Shown here piece after piece: positions 46,657 through 55,539 of a DNA stretch of 64,000 nucleotides (position 1 is its first letter; every line of letters starts with the position of its first letter). The notes below the pieces were generated by a model, which did no database searches, was not told where the DNA came from, and was given only the letters and a program-made list of their open reading frames with translations. The stretch spans positions 62,001 to 126,000 of the forward strand of contig NZ_JBBOWV010000001.1 of assembly GCF_038007305.1 (NCBI RefSeq), given 5' to 3'. The DNA comes from Solibacillus sp. FSL W7-1436. GTDB lineage: Bacteria > Bacillota > Bacilli > Bacillales_A > Planococcaceae. Made by a program: the position numbers and the translations under genes.

Positions 46657-49600
46657 AAATCATTAAAATTTCCCGGATATCCCGCTCGGTTAATGTTCCC
46701 TTTGACGATTCATCACCATCCAAAATATCCGAAATAAGCATTTTTTTCTTCTGTTGAAGCTCACTCATTTTTTCCTCAATTGTTCCGTTTGCAATAAGTT
46801 TAATAACTTGTACAACTTCCTTTTGACCCATACGATGGGCACGGTCAGCTGCTTGTTCTTCGACTGCCGGATTCCACCATAAATCATATAAAATGACGGT
46901 ATCTGCCCCTGTCAAATTCAGTCCCGTGCCACCTGCTTTTAATGAAATCAGAAACATATCCCGCTCTCCATCATTAAAAGAGTTACAAAGTGCAATCCGC
47001 TCTTCGGAAGGCGTCTGTCCATCAAGGTAAAAATACTGTTCCCCTCGCTTGGAAAGCTCTGTCGCAATCATTTTAAGCATTTGTGTAAACTGTGAAAAAA
47101 TCAATACCCGTCGTCCGGATGCCTTTGATTGTTCCAACAACCGGAACAGCTGCTCAAACTTTGCGGAACCGCCTTTATACCCTTCGACAAACAGTGCCGG
47201 ATGACAGCAGATTTGACGCAGTCTCGTAATTCCCGCCAAAATACGAATTCGGTTTTTATGGAACGTTTCTTGGTCCAGATGCTTCATCGTATCGACACGC
47301 AACTTGGCCAAATAGGCTGCATATAACGCTTTTTGCTCTGGTAACAGTTCCGCTTTTTCAATCATTTCCTCTTTTTGAGGTAATTCACCCAATACCTGTT
47401 CTTTCATTCGGCGAAGGAGAAACGGCCGTACTCTTCGTGCAATGTCTTTTCGCTGCATATGGCGGAACTCCTCAAGCTCGCGGAACAGCTGCGGAAAGAT
47501 GACACGGTAAATGGACCATAATTCCGATAACGAGTTTTCAATCGGCGTTCCTGTTAAACCAAAGCGATTTGTCGCATTGATTCTCTTCACCGTTCTTGCT
47601 GTCTGTGTTACCGGATTTTTAAAAGCCTGTGCTTCGTCAAAAAATACTGTATGGAAATGCTGACGTTCATAGAATGCGCTATCTTTACGCAGTAACGGAT
47701 AAGTTGTAATAATGACATCATGATCTTCCATCGTACGCAGTAAATGACGCCGCTCCGCTACTTCCCCATCAATGACAATCGCTTCGACTTCCGGCGCAAA
47801 TTGCATAAACTCGTAAAGCCAGTTGTATGAAAGCGATGATGGACAAACGATCAGAACCGGCTGTTTATTGGCCCGGATGATCGGCAGTTCGGATACAATA
47901 AAAGCTATACTCTGGACCGTTTTCCCGAGCCCCATATCATCGGCAAGCACACCGCCGAATCCATAATTCGAGAGCAGTTTCAACCAGTTAAAACCATGTT
48001 TCTGGTAATCCCGAAGAATCGGTTCCAAAGTTTCCGGCACTTCAAATGACAATGATTCAGGATGTAATAATTGGCCAGTGAACTGTTTAAATGATTCTTC
48101 CGCTTCAAATATATCACTTTGCTCAAACTGCTCCAAAAACGGTAGACTATCCAATACTGGCATATTAAACGTTAATTCATACTCATCATCCTGAGCTGGA
48201 ATCGCTCTAAGAAATCGTTGAATTTCTTCGATTTCCTTCGTCTCCAGAGACAGCAGTGCCCCATCTTGCAATCGATAATATTTTTGCTTCACTTTGATTG
48301 CCGCTAAAATTTCTTTAATTTGCTTATTCGAAACGCCATCCATTTCAAATTTAAATTCAAGCCAGTTTGTCCGTTCCTTTTGGACATTCACCCGGATTTT
48401 CGGAAAATTATTTTCTTTGGCAATCCGCAGCTTCACCGAATTTGTTGCATAGATTTTTGCGAGTTTTGTAAGTTTTGGAAGCCGGTGATATAAAAACTCG
48501 TATTCAAGTTCTTCATTTTGCATATAGTAGCCGCCATCCGTTTTTGTAAAGCCGCTTTCATCCATCAACGCTAAAACCGCCGCCTCCTTTTCGATATCCC
48601 GTATGAGGAACACGTCATCCGAAAGCTGTTCATCCAATGGCTGAATAACAAATTGCCCATACTGAAATTCCATACCTGCAAGGAAACGGTTTTTCAGACG
48701 GTCTAAATAAACATTTACTACTAGCGGGGTTTTCATCTGTTTTACCGAAAGCTCCCTAGCCATTTCGACAACACCTATTTTTTTCAATTTAGGTATCACC
48801 TGTTCCCGGAAGTAATCCCAGTGCGAATGTTCAATTGTTATTAGAGATTTTTGCTTAAGCATTTGCTTTAATTCGAAAAGCTGCTCCATGCTGTCATCAC
48901 TCATTTGCGTCAATGTACCGTCAAATAACACTAACCGGTAACCCCGAAGCAAGACAGCACGTTCAATTCCTTCTATATAAAGCTGATATTCTTCACCTTT
49001 TGATTCCATGAAAAAACGAAGTGCTGTAGGCTGTGTTGCAATCTTTATTTCATCATAGCTTTTGTTTCGATAATATAACGAAACATTTTTCGTATTGGAA
49101 ATCAATGCAGAAAGGATGTACCAGGATGAAGGCGGAATGATCAGCAAATGCTGCTCCTGATTCTGTACAGGCATATCATTATAAAGTACTTCGTCTTCCA
49201 CAATTTTAATCAGGAACTGTAAGATGGCATCATCCTGTTCATCAAAACAGAACTGTTCAAAATTGTAAACTGTATTTTGAGAAATCCGGTATGGCTTTCT
49301 ATTATTTATATGTGTTAAAAACTCCCGAACAGATATAATTTGCTCTCCATTAACTTGGAGTTGTATCCCAATAACCGGGTCTTGTACTGTAAGTTGAACG
49401 GGTGTTATTAAAAACTGTACATTCAATACTTCCCGCTTTTCAAAGTGACGCTGCTGACTTGTCGTTTGTGCTGCCTTTTGTTTAAAAATAGAAAGAAAAC
49501 TGTTTTCAGAAATAAAACGTTCATCGTATTCATCTTCCGGAAGTGATTGTGCCTTATTTTTGTTGAGATTGTATATAGCAATAAGAACCGCTGCCACATG

Positions 49601-49840
49601 TTGACAGCTTTTTCTGAAATCACCCAATGTCGGACAACTGCATGATGTTATAAATTGACCTGCTCCCTCTTTTTCTATACGGACAACGAATTGTTCCGTG
49701 CTTTTTACAACCGCTTCTCCATACATATCCGTATATTGCCGGAATTTCACTTTCCCTGTTTGATAAAAAGTTTGCCCTTTTTTAAAAGAAACGGTTCCGC
49801 ATAGATTTTTTATTTGTTTTTCGGATAGTTTTATATCCAT
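46655..49840 (-). CDS. SNF2-family helicase with SWIM zinc finger
   Basis: A 1061-aa DNA-dependent ATPase. The N-terminus has a SWIM motif (C67-x-C69 with CQH at 79-81). A long SNF2-associated region spans about 100-590. The SNF2 ATPase core has LADDMGLGKTVQS near 635, DEAQ (in place of DEAH) near 735 and GLTGTPIENSLSELWSI near 762. A helicase-C domain includes FSQFTQML, QAADRAHRMGQ and SLKAGGTGLNLTGAD. Such proteins are stand-alone chromosome-associated helicases in Bacillus (YwqA/YqhH type) or parts of defence clusters; no defence partner is adjacent. GGGGGA lies 7 bases before the ATG. Confidence 0.93.
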   Translation of the reverse strand: MDIKLSEKQIKNLCGTVSFKKGQTFYQTGKVKFRQYTDMYGEAVVKSTEQFVVRIEKEGAGQFITSCSCPTLGDFRKSCQHVAAVLIAIYNLNKNKAQSLPEDEYDERFISENSFLSIFKQKAAQTTSQQRHFEKREVLNVQFLITPVQLTVQDPVIGIQLQVNGEQIISVREFLTHINNRKPYRISQNTVYNFEQFCFDEQDDAILQFLIKIVEDEVLYNDMPVQNQEQHLLIIPPSSWYILSALISNTKNVSLYYRNKSYDEIKIATQPTALRFFMESKGEEYQLYIEGIERAVLLRGYRLVLFDGTLTQMSDDSMEQLFELKQMLKQKSLITIEHSHWDYFREQVIPKLKKIGVVEMARELSVKQMKTPLVVNVYLDRLKNRFLAGMEFQYGQFVIQPLDEQLSDDVFLIRDIEKEAAVLALMDESGFTKTDGGYYMQNEELEYEFLYHRLPKLTKLAKIYATNSVKLRIAKENNFPKIRVNVQKERTNWLEFKFEMDGVSNKQIKEILAAIKVKQKYYRLQDGALLSLETKEIEEIQRFLRAIPAQDDEYELTFNMPVLDSLPFLEQFEQSDIFEAEESFKQFTGQLLHPESLSFEVPETLEPILRDYQKHGFNWLKLLSNYGFGGVLADDMGLGKTVQSIAFIVSELPIIRANKQPVLIVCPSSLSYNWLYEFMQFAPEVEAIVIDGEVAERRHLLRTMEDHDVIITTYPLLRKDSAFYERQHFHTVFFDEAQAFKNPVTQTARTVKRINATNRFGLTGTPIENSLSELWSIYRVIFPQLFRELEEFRHMQRKDIARRVRPFLLRRMKEQVLGELPQKEEMIEKAELLPEQKALYAAYLAKLRVDTMKHLDQETFHKNRIRILAGITRLRQICCHPALFVEGYKGGSAKFEQLFRLLEQSKASGRRVLIFSQFTQMLKMIATELSKRGEQYFYLDGQTPSEERIALCNSFNDGERDMFLISLKAGGTGLNLTGADTVILYDLWWNPAVEEQAADRAHRMGQKEVVQVIKLIANGTIEEKMSELQQKKKMLISDILDGDESSKGTLTERDIREILMI

Positions 49841-49976
49841 GCCGATCCCCCTTTTCTATTCACTCCATTTTCTCATGCCACTCATTGAATTACTAGTTCG
49901 AAGCGAAAATGAAAAAACCTTTAACTCTTCGGTAATAATGATATGAGGTAAGAAATTGAACATAATTAAGAGCAAA

Positions 49977-50014
49977 AAAAATATCAGATTTCTCTAAGAG
50001 AAAAATGATATTTT
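49977..50014 (-). terminator. Intrinsic terminator after the acyl-CoA-dehydrogenase-like gene
   Basis: The minus strand has stem AAAATATCA / TGATATTTT, with an inner CTCTTAGAG hairpin in the loop, followed by TTTTGC. It is placed about 25 bases after the stop. Confidence 0.7.
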
Positions 50015-50037
50015 GGGTTATCCTTGCCCCTAAAAAC

Positions 50038-51081
50038 TCAAGCAAAAGATGATTTGATTTTTTCCAGATGACGGACTGTTGGCGTCAAGTTGGCAAAGAA
50101 GTATGCTTCACGCAGTTTGCGGGATGGTACACTTCCTGCAACATAACCGGCAGCTCCATTGTGAATCATGTTCGCCTGTACCGCAGCTAATGTATCGTGC
50201 ACTGCTTGTAGACGTGTGTTGACAATTCCTTTCAATGTCAAATTGCTTGCCAAGTTGTTCAACTCTGCATTAATTCTTTCATATTGATCGCGCAGTTCGG
50301 TTGCCTGTACTTTTAAATATTCATTACAGCCATTTTGCTTCGCTTTTACTTTTTCAATACCTTCAACTGCTGCAGCAATTACACCTGTACCAAGCGGAAC
50401 TTGATAATAAATAAACGTAGGGCGAATAATATCGCAAAATGCTTTTGCATCCTCGGAGATGACAAAGTCTTTCGAAATTACGACATGATCAAATTTACAC
50501 GAATATGTCGCGCTGCCATTCACTCCAAGGAAACCAAGTCGTTCATTCATTACAAGACCTTCGATATCAGTTGGTACAAGTACCAGAATTTCACGACTAT
50601 CGACTGTCGCAACCGCACCAAAGTAATGACGGTTCCCCAAGTTTGATACAGCAGGCAATGTTCCATTGATGACATAACCTTCATCTGTCTTTTCAGCCTT
50701 CAGATGAAGTTTTTCTAATCCGGAATAGTACTTCATCGCATTTGATAAACCTGTTGCACCAAGCTTTATGCCATTTTCCAGCTCAGGTAATATTGTTTGC
50801 TTTAAATACGCGTTATTACTATTACGTAAATAAGTTAATGCGGCTAAATGGCACCAAACACAAAACGCTGTTGTCATACAAACCTTTGCTGTTTCACGAA
50901 CAACCGCTGCCTCATCTTGTAATAGCGTCGATTGGTCCTTATTTGCCGATTGGAAGAAACCAGCCTCGCTTAGCGCTAAAATATAGTCTTCTGCATAATG
51001 TGCCTGCTCATCGACCTTCTTCACTACGGGCTTCAGTTTTTCATCGATGATTCGTTCTAACAATTCTTTGTTCAATGCCAT
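50038..51081 (-). CDS. Acyl-CoA dehydrogenase-like flavoprotein
   Basis: A 347-aa protein of the acyl-CoA dehydrogenase superfamily. An N-terminal helical domain is followed by a middle beta domain (GATGLSNAMKYYSG, YVINGTLPAVSNLGN near residue 135, RLGFLGVNGSATYSCKFDHVVI near 185). A C-terminal helical bundle ends with YVAGSVPSRKLREAYFFANLTPT. The middle-domain spacing resembles the monooxygenase-type subgroup (DszC/SfnB-like) as much as true acyl-CoA dehydrogenases; no CoA-binding or catalytic Glu was identified. It sits 20 bases after a DUF4242 gene and near a sulfonate/nitrate-type ABC transporter, suggesting a role in using an organic sulfur or nitrogen source (inference). Confidence 0.75.
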   Translation of the reverse strand: MALNKELLERIIDEKLKPVVKKVDEQAHYAEDYILALSEAGFFQSANKDQSTLLQDEAAVVRETAKVCMTTAFCVWCHLAALTYLRNSNNAYLKQTILPELENGIKLGATGLSNAMKYYSGLEKLHLKAEKTDEGYVINGTLPAVSNLGNRHYFGAVATVDSREILVLVPTDIEGLVMNERLGFLGVNGSATYSCKFDHVVISKDFVISEDAKAFCDIIRPTFIYYQVPLGTGVIAAAVEGIEKVKAKQNGCNEYLKVQATELRDQYERINAELNNLASNLTLKGIVNTRLQAVHDTLAAVQANMIHNGAAGYVAGSVPSRKLREAYFFANLTPTVRHLEKIKSSFA

Positions 51082-51101
51082 TGTCCCCGCATCCTTTCCT
51101 T

Positions 51102-51617
51102 TTAGTCTGCCAATTCCGTTAATGATGTGATTGGTGTTTGTACTGCTTCACGTGCACGTTTTACAGCTGCTTCATCAGGTGCATCATAGAAACATAAACA
51201 TTTTGTCATATCTTCACATACATACGTACGAGAGAATTTTACATCTGGAACTTCTTCGTATTTTACCGAATTTTTCTTTTTACGCTCTAAATATTTTTCC
51301 ATTGTGATTTCTGCAGGAATTTCCCATTCTACTAGGTAGTTTACTTGCTCGCCGCCTGCTTTGACTTCATCAAGTTCTTTACCGATTAAACGTACTTCCT
51401 TTACTAAATCAATTGCAACACCCTGTGTTTGTAATGCTGTTTTTGCAGCTTCCTCATCAGATGCTTCAATAATGAAATAGCCACGTGAAAAATCTTTCGC
51501 CACTTGAACTTCGATAACTCCAACACCTTCTGTAGCATGCACTTTTTCGACTAATGCCGAAAATGCTTCCTTCGAAGAAACCTCGTTAATTGTTGATTCT
51601 ACTAAAAATAAACTCAT
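51102..51617 (-). CDS. DUF4242-type protein with two ferredoxin-like halves
   Basis: A 171-aa soluble protein that appears internally duplicated. The halves begin LFLVESTINEV (residue 3) and YLVEWEIPAEI (near 94). They end with FIIEASDEEAAKTALQTQG and CFYDAPDEAAVKRAREAV respectively. The second half matches the DUF4242 pattern, whose members have ferredoxin-like folds and in one case bind nickel; the function here is unknown. The second half has a Cys pair at CEDMTKCLC. AGGAGG lies 7 bases before the ATG. Co-transcribed with the flavoprotein gene. Confidence 0.7.
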   Translation of the reverse strand: MSLFLVESTINEVSSKEAFSALVEKVHATEGVGVIEVQVAKDFSRGYFIIEASDEEAAKTALQTQGVAIDLVKEVRLIGKELDEVKAGGEQVNYLVEWEIPAEITMEKYLERKKKNSVKYEEVPDVKFSRTYVCEDMTKCLCFYDAPDEAAVKRAREAVQTPITSLTELAD

Positions 51618-51783
51618 TGTATTTTCCTCCTAATAGTAAATGTTAGATTGTTATATATTCAAATAGGCGTTCTGATTAGAGAGCGCACTATGAATAACCA
51701 TTTTAAATGCCTTTTACAGGTTAAAAAAATTAACTCGCATTGCATAAAATTAATGTTTATACTTGTATCAAGGAGGCGAAAAC

Positions 51784-52212
51784 ATGAAAACACGTTACGA
51801 CTTACCCTGTAACATTGCACAAACATTAAATATTCTTGGTGATCGTTGGACGCTTCTCATCATTCATGAACTGCTGATTGGTGAAACTAACTTCAACGAT
51901 ATTAAACTGAAGCTTCCAGGGTTGTCAGCAAATATTCTGTCTAACAGGTTAAAAGAATTGGAAGAAGCACTGATCGTTCAAAGTGAGCTATATTCCGTCC
52001 ATCCCCCACGCTACCGTTATACATTAACGGAAAAAGGTACTGCCCTTGAGCATGTTTTCAATTCGATGATTATATGGGGTGCTGATCATTTGGATACCTG
52101 CTATAAAGAAATCGTCGGTCCTGATGAACAGCGTGTAGAAGTCGGATATTATTCTACTGAAACAGGCGAACGCGTCGACACATTACATATACGGCCGATA
52201 AAAACTGTCTAA
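51784..52212 (+). CDS. HxlR-family transcriptional regulator
   Basis: A 142-aa winged helix-turn-helix protein of the HxlR/DUF24 family. The N-terminus has PCNIAQTLNILGDRWTLLIIHELL with the family Cys near residue 7, often a redox or electrophile sensor. The HTH region NFNDIKLKLPGLSANILSNRLKELEE and the wing RYRYTLTEKG follow. ATG 51784 has AAGGAGG 7 bases upstream. It is divergent from the DUF4242/flavoprotein pair and converges on the ABC transporter genes, so control of those units is likely but unproven. Confidence 0.9.
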   Translation: MKTRYDLPCNIAQTLNILGDRWTLLIIHELLIGETNFNDIKLKLPGLSANILSNRLKELEEALIVQSELYSVHPPRYRYTLTEKGTALEHVFNSMIIWGADHLDTCYKEIVGPDEQRVEVGYYSTETGERVDTLHIRPIKTV

Positions 52213-52227
52213 AATCTTTAGGCAGTT

Positions 52228-52989
52228 TTATTTTGCGCCTCCCCATATGCGATTGACCCAGCTTTCAAAATAATGAATGCCTTTATCCAGTAAAAGGCCA
52301 AGTACCCCGATTACAACAATACACGCCATGACTAAATCCAGACTTAAAGAATTTCGTGCATCGACTATTAAAAATCCTAAACCCGATTGCGCACCGACCA
52401 TTTCCCCGGCTACGAGGAAAATCCATGCAGAACCTAGCGCCATATGCAGTCCATTGGCGATCATCGGAAATGAAGCCGGCAATATAATTTTTCTCATTGT
52501 CTCAAAAGGGCTCATTTCAAAATTTGACGCAATACGTAAATACGTTTTGTCGACTTTTTTTACCGCTGATACCGTGGACAATAAGACCGGGAAAAATGCA
52601 GCGATAAAAATAATAACAATCGCGGGCATATTGCCAATGCCAAACCATAAAACGATAAACGGTGACCACGCAATTGGTGAAACCGGTCGCAATACTTGAA
52701 CAACGGGATCGAGCACTTTCCAGACAGCCGGCAACCTTCCTAAAATTAAACCTAATGAAATGGCTGCAGCAACAGCAATCAGATATCCTGAAAAAAATCG
52801 TACTAAACTAATTTGTATATGTGCAAACAGCGAACCATCGGAAATGATCGCAAATAATGCTTCCCCCACTTTTAAAGGCGGAGGGAAAAGTGCCGACTGA
52901 TGCCCACCTATCATAATGGCAACTTGCCAAACGACTAGTAATAATAGAAAGCCAAGTGCAATCGGGGACAATTTCTTCACTATCGCCAT
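52228..52989 (-). CDS. ABC transporter permease (nitrate/sulfonate/taurine type)
   Basis: A 253-aa inner-membrane permease with about six helices. It carries the BPD_transp EAA-like motif in SAVKKVDKTYLRIASNFEMSPFETMRKIILPASFPMIANGL near residue 150, which docks to the ATPase. It belongs to the SsuC/TauC/NrtB family. Last gene of a three-gene unit (ATPase, binding protein, permease). Confidence 0.92.
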   Translation of the reverse strand: MAIVKKLSPIALGFLLLLVVWQVAIMIGGHQSALFPPPLKVGEALFAIISDGSLFAHIQISLVRFFSGYLIAVAAAISLGLILGRLPAVWKVLDPVVQVLRPVSPIAWSPFIVLWFGIGNMPAIVIIFIAAFFPVLLSTVSAVKKVDKTYLRIASNFEMSPFETMRKIILPASFPMIANGLHMALGSAWIFLVAGEMVGAQSGLGFLIVDARNSLSLDLVMACIVVIGVLGLLLDKGIHYFESWVNRIWGGAK

Positions 52990-53008
52990 ACTATCCCTCC
53001 GTCCTCTA

Positions 53009-53950
53009 CTAATTTACAAAGCTAGCATCAACAAAATCTTCATAGGAAGGCGGGTTTTCGGATAATCCCATTTCCAGTAATGCATCACGCAGAATCGCAT
53101 AGCTGTCTTGTTCAATGCTTAAATTGTCATAGGAAATCCAATCTAATGAAATATCCAATACATTTTTTTCAACTGTTAAATATTGGCCAACGACTTCATG
53201 CATATGATCGTCTTTTCCTTGTGCAAGCTCTCCGCCTGCTACATAGTCATCGACAAACTTCCCTGCTAAATCTTTATTGTCTTTAATAAACTGGCCACGC
53301 AATACTAAACCGCAATCAATTGAATCTTGCCAAATCTCTTCTGACTGATAAAGCACTTTCCCGTTTTCCAACGCTACGGATATCGCGCCAAATGGCTCAG
53401 CGACTACATAACCAGCAATACGCCCTTCCGCTAAAGCTGCAGGCATTTCCGCTGGCGGCAATTCGATCACATCTACTTCATCATAAGCAATGCCATGTTT
53501 TTTCAGCATTTCATACAACAAAATATTGTGTGTTGAAAACCTGCTTGGGATCGCAAAAGATTTCCCTTTCAGTTCTTCTACGGAATTTATATCTTTACTA
53601 CCGATTAATACATTACCATCACGGTGACCAAGCGCCACTGCTTTTAAATCAATGCCTTTTTCCTTTGCATTCATCGCTAATTGGATCAATACAGATGCCC
53701 CATCAATTGCACCAGTATTTAGTGCATCCATCAGCTCAGGCCAAGACCCGAATTTCACGAGCTCTAAATTATAATCTTCATACTTTTCATCATTCTGCAT
53801 ATATAGCGGAACTGCGTGCGTAATCGGTAAATAACCGATTTTAATCGTTGGCTTTTTCCCATCACCTGCAGAACTGCCTGTTTCGTTCGTCCCACAGGCA
53901 GTTAACAATGTCATGAAAAGCATTGTCATGATTAACACTACTTTTTTCAT
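53009..53950 (-). CDS. ABC transporter substrate-binding lipoprotein (SsuA/NrtA type)
   Basis: A 313-aa exported lipoprotein. The signal peptide ends at a lipobox, LLTACG, with Cys near residue 19. The mature protein is of the NMT1/SsuA/TauA class (KIGYLPITHAVPLYMQNDE, GAIDGASVLIQLAMNAKEKGIDLKAVAL). It has the conserved GRIAGYVVAEPFGA motif near 195. The true ligand (sulfonate, taurine, nitrate, thiamine precursor or other) cannot be told. It lies between the ATPase and permease genes. Confidence 0.92.
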   Translation of the reverse strand: MKKVVLIMTMLFMTLLTACGTNETGSSAGDGKKPTIKIGYLPITHAVPLYMQNDEKYEDYNLELVKFGSWPELMDALNTGAIDGASVLIQLAMNAKEKGIDLKAVALGHRDGNVLIGSKDINSVEELKGKSFAIPSRFSTHNILLYEMLKKHGIAYDEVDVIELPPAEMPAALAEGRIAGYVVAEPFGAISVALENGKVLYQSEEIWQDSIDCGLVLRGQFIKDNKDLAGKFVDDYVAGGELAQGKDDHMHEVVGQYLTVEKNVLDISLDWISYDNLSIEQDSYAILRDALLEMGLSENPPSYEDFVDASFVN

Positions 53951-53961
53951 CTGCTATCCTC

Positions 53962-54738
53962 CTAAATATTAAATTCGATCGTTGCTTTATCATGAGTAAA
54001 TTGGAATTCATTGAATATAATTTCACGGTAATGCTGAAAATCCGTATCTGCACGATTGCGTTCCTTAGGCAACTTCAGCACAACTTCTTTATGGATTTCA
54101 CCAGGATTTGGCTTCATGATGAGAATACGATCTGCTAAATAAATCGCTTCATCGATATCATGGGTTACTAATACAATCGTCATTTTCTCGCGTTGCTGAA
54201 TTTGTTTCAATTCATCCTGTAAATAATAGCGTGTAAATGTATCAAGCGCTCCAAACGGTTCATCCATTAAAATGACTTCCGGTTGAATCGCCAGTGCACG
54301 AGCTATTGCAACACGTTGCTGCATACCGCCCGACAGCTCGCTAGGCAATGCATTTGCACGGTCTTCCAATCCGACCATCTGTAAATAATGGGCCGCTCTT
54401 TTTGTAATGTCAGCAGTCGATAACTCCGAATTTTCAATACCGAGCTCCACATTTTTCCGAACTGAGCGCCACGGCAGCAGTCCATAATTTTGCATAAGCA
54501 TAATACAGCGTTTACTAGGTTTTGTAACAGCCGTCCCATCAAGCAGGATCTGTCCTTGATTAATTGTTTCAAAGCCACCGATACAATTTAGCAATGTACT
54601 TTTGCCACAACCGCTTTTCCCCAAAATGGCAATCAATTCGCCGTGTTTTATATTAAAGGTAACATCTTTCAGTACTGTCGGACCTTTTTCTCCATACGAC
54701 TTTGAAACTTCATTAATTTCAATCTTAGGTGTCGCCAA
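53962..54738 (-). CDS. ABC transporter ATP-binding protein (SsuB/TauB/NrtD type)
   Basis: A 258-aa ATPase. It has Walker A in [10 protein letters not shown] near residue 40, the Q-loop in [11 protein letters not shown] and the ABC signature [15 protein letters not shown] near 137. Walker B is in [12 protein letters not shown], with the switch histidine in [10 protein letters not shown]. The start codon is TTG with GGGGTG 8 bases upstream. First gene of the transporter unit; its promoter lies in the AT-rich region before 54738. Confidence 0.93.
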   Translation of the reverse strand: MATPKIEINEVSKSYGEKGPTVLKDVTFNIKHGELIAILGKSGCGKSTLLNCIGGFETINQGQILLDGTAVTKPSKRCIMLMQNYGLLPWRSVRKNVELGIENSELSTADITKRAAHYLQMVGLEDRANALPSELSGGMQQRVAIARALAIQPEVILMDEPFGALDTFTRYYLQDELKQIQQREKMTIVLVTHDIDEAIYLADRILIMKPNPGEIHKEVVLKLPKERNRADTDFQHYREIIFNEFQFTHDKATIEFNI

Positions 54739-54945
54739 TTATTTTTCACCCCAATACCGATTATTCAACTTGGTTTTATATTATATGAGTTATATTATTA
54801 TACTTACTTAAATAAAACAACCTTATTTTTTAATAAATTTTTATTTTCTAAAAAATAATCGGATATTTTTTGAATATAATGTAAAATGGAGCAATCTACT
54901 ATAATTAGGTTTGGTACGTTTTATCGGAAAGTGAGGGCCAAATGA

Positions 54946-55509
54946 ATGAAAAAAGTAACATTAATTCCACAAGCGCTTAGCTATGCTAAAGAAATTCACC
55001 GGTTATCCCAGGCACCCGAGGTGAAGAATGCACTCGGACTTCCAACTCAATCTGTGGAAGATACGGAAAACTTTATTATCAATACATTAATGGAGGAATC
55101 TGAAGGGAGAACAATTTCCCGTATTATATTAAATGAAGAGGATCAATTGATCGGAATTACGACTCTGATGTTTATCGATCAGTCCAATAAACAGTGTCAT
55201 ATCGGAAGCTGGATCGGTGTCGATTATTGGGGCCAAGGCTATAATCTGGCTTCTAAAATCGAACTTCTGAAAATAGCATTTGAATACCTGCATCTTGAGG
55301 TAGTATTTGCCGGTGCACGTACTGTCAATTTGCGTTCCCAAAAAGCACAGGAAAAACTCCCGTTCATCTCTTTAAATATCGAACAGCAATTTCCTGAAGA
55401 ACATTTGCTGCTGGAAAAAAGACAAAAGCAGCCTTGTATTTTAAATGCTGTTTTCAGGGACGACTTTCTCAACTATTTATATCCAACACAAAAAGAGCGG
55501 AAAATTTAG
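54946..55509 (+). CDS. GNAT-family N-acetyltransferase
   Basis: A 187-aa protein with the acetyltransferase fold: LIGITTLMFID near residue 67, then the acetyl-CoA-binding region SWIGVDYWGQGYNLASKIELLKIAFEYL near 88 and AGARTVNLRSQKAQEKLPF. The Q/R-x-x-G-x-G/A motif is present but degenerate (GQGYNLA). Related to the RimJ/RimL type; substrate unknown. GTGAGGG lies 8 bases before the ATG. Confidence 0.88.
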   Translation: MKKVTLIPQALSYAKEIHRLSQAPEVKNALGLPTQSVEDTENFIINTLMEESEGRTISRIILNEEDQLIGITTLMFIDQSNKQCHIGSWIGVDYWGQGYNLASKIELLKIAFEYLHLEVVFAGARTVNLRSQKAQEKLPFISLNIEQQFPEEHLLLEKRQKQPCILNAVFRDDFLNYLYPTQKERKI

Positions 55510-55531
55510 AGATTACTCTAATTTTCCGCTC
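55495..55531. terminator. Bidirectional terminator between the GNAT gene and cstA
   Basis: A stem of about 16 bp (GAGCGGAAAATT-TAGAG / CTCTA-ATTTTCCGCTC) with a 4-nt loop overlaps the GNAT stop. The minus side has TTTTT directly after it, so it mainly ends cstA. Confidence 0.85.
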
Positions 55532-55539
55532 ATTGTGTT

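Noticed and set aside
46655-49840. SNF2 helicase as part of a phage-defence island
   Set aside because: Neighbours are a stress protein and metabolic genes; no nuclease, methylase or defence partner is adjacent.
53320-53823. 167-codon plus-strand frame opposite the substrate-binding lipoprotein gene
   Set aside because: Antisense shadow; the lipoprotein gene has a clear lipobox and family motifs.
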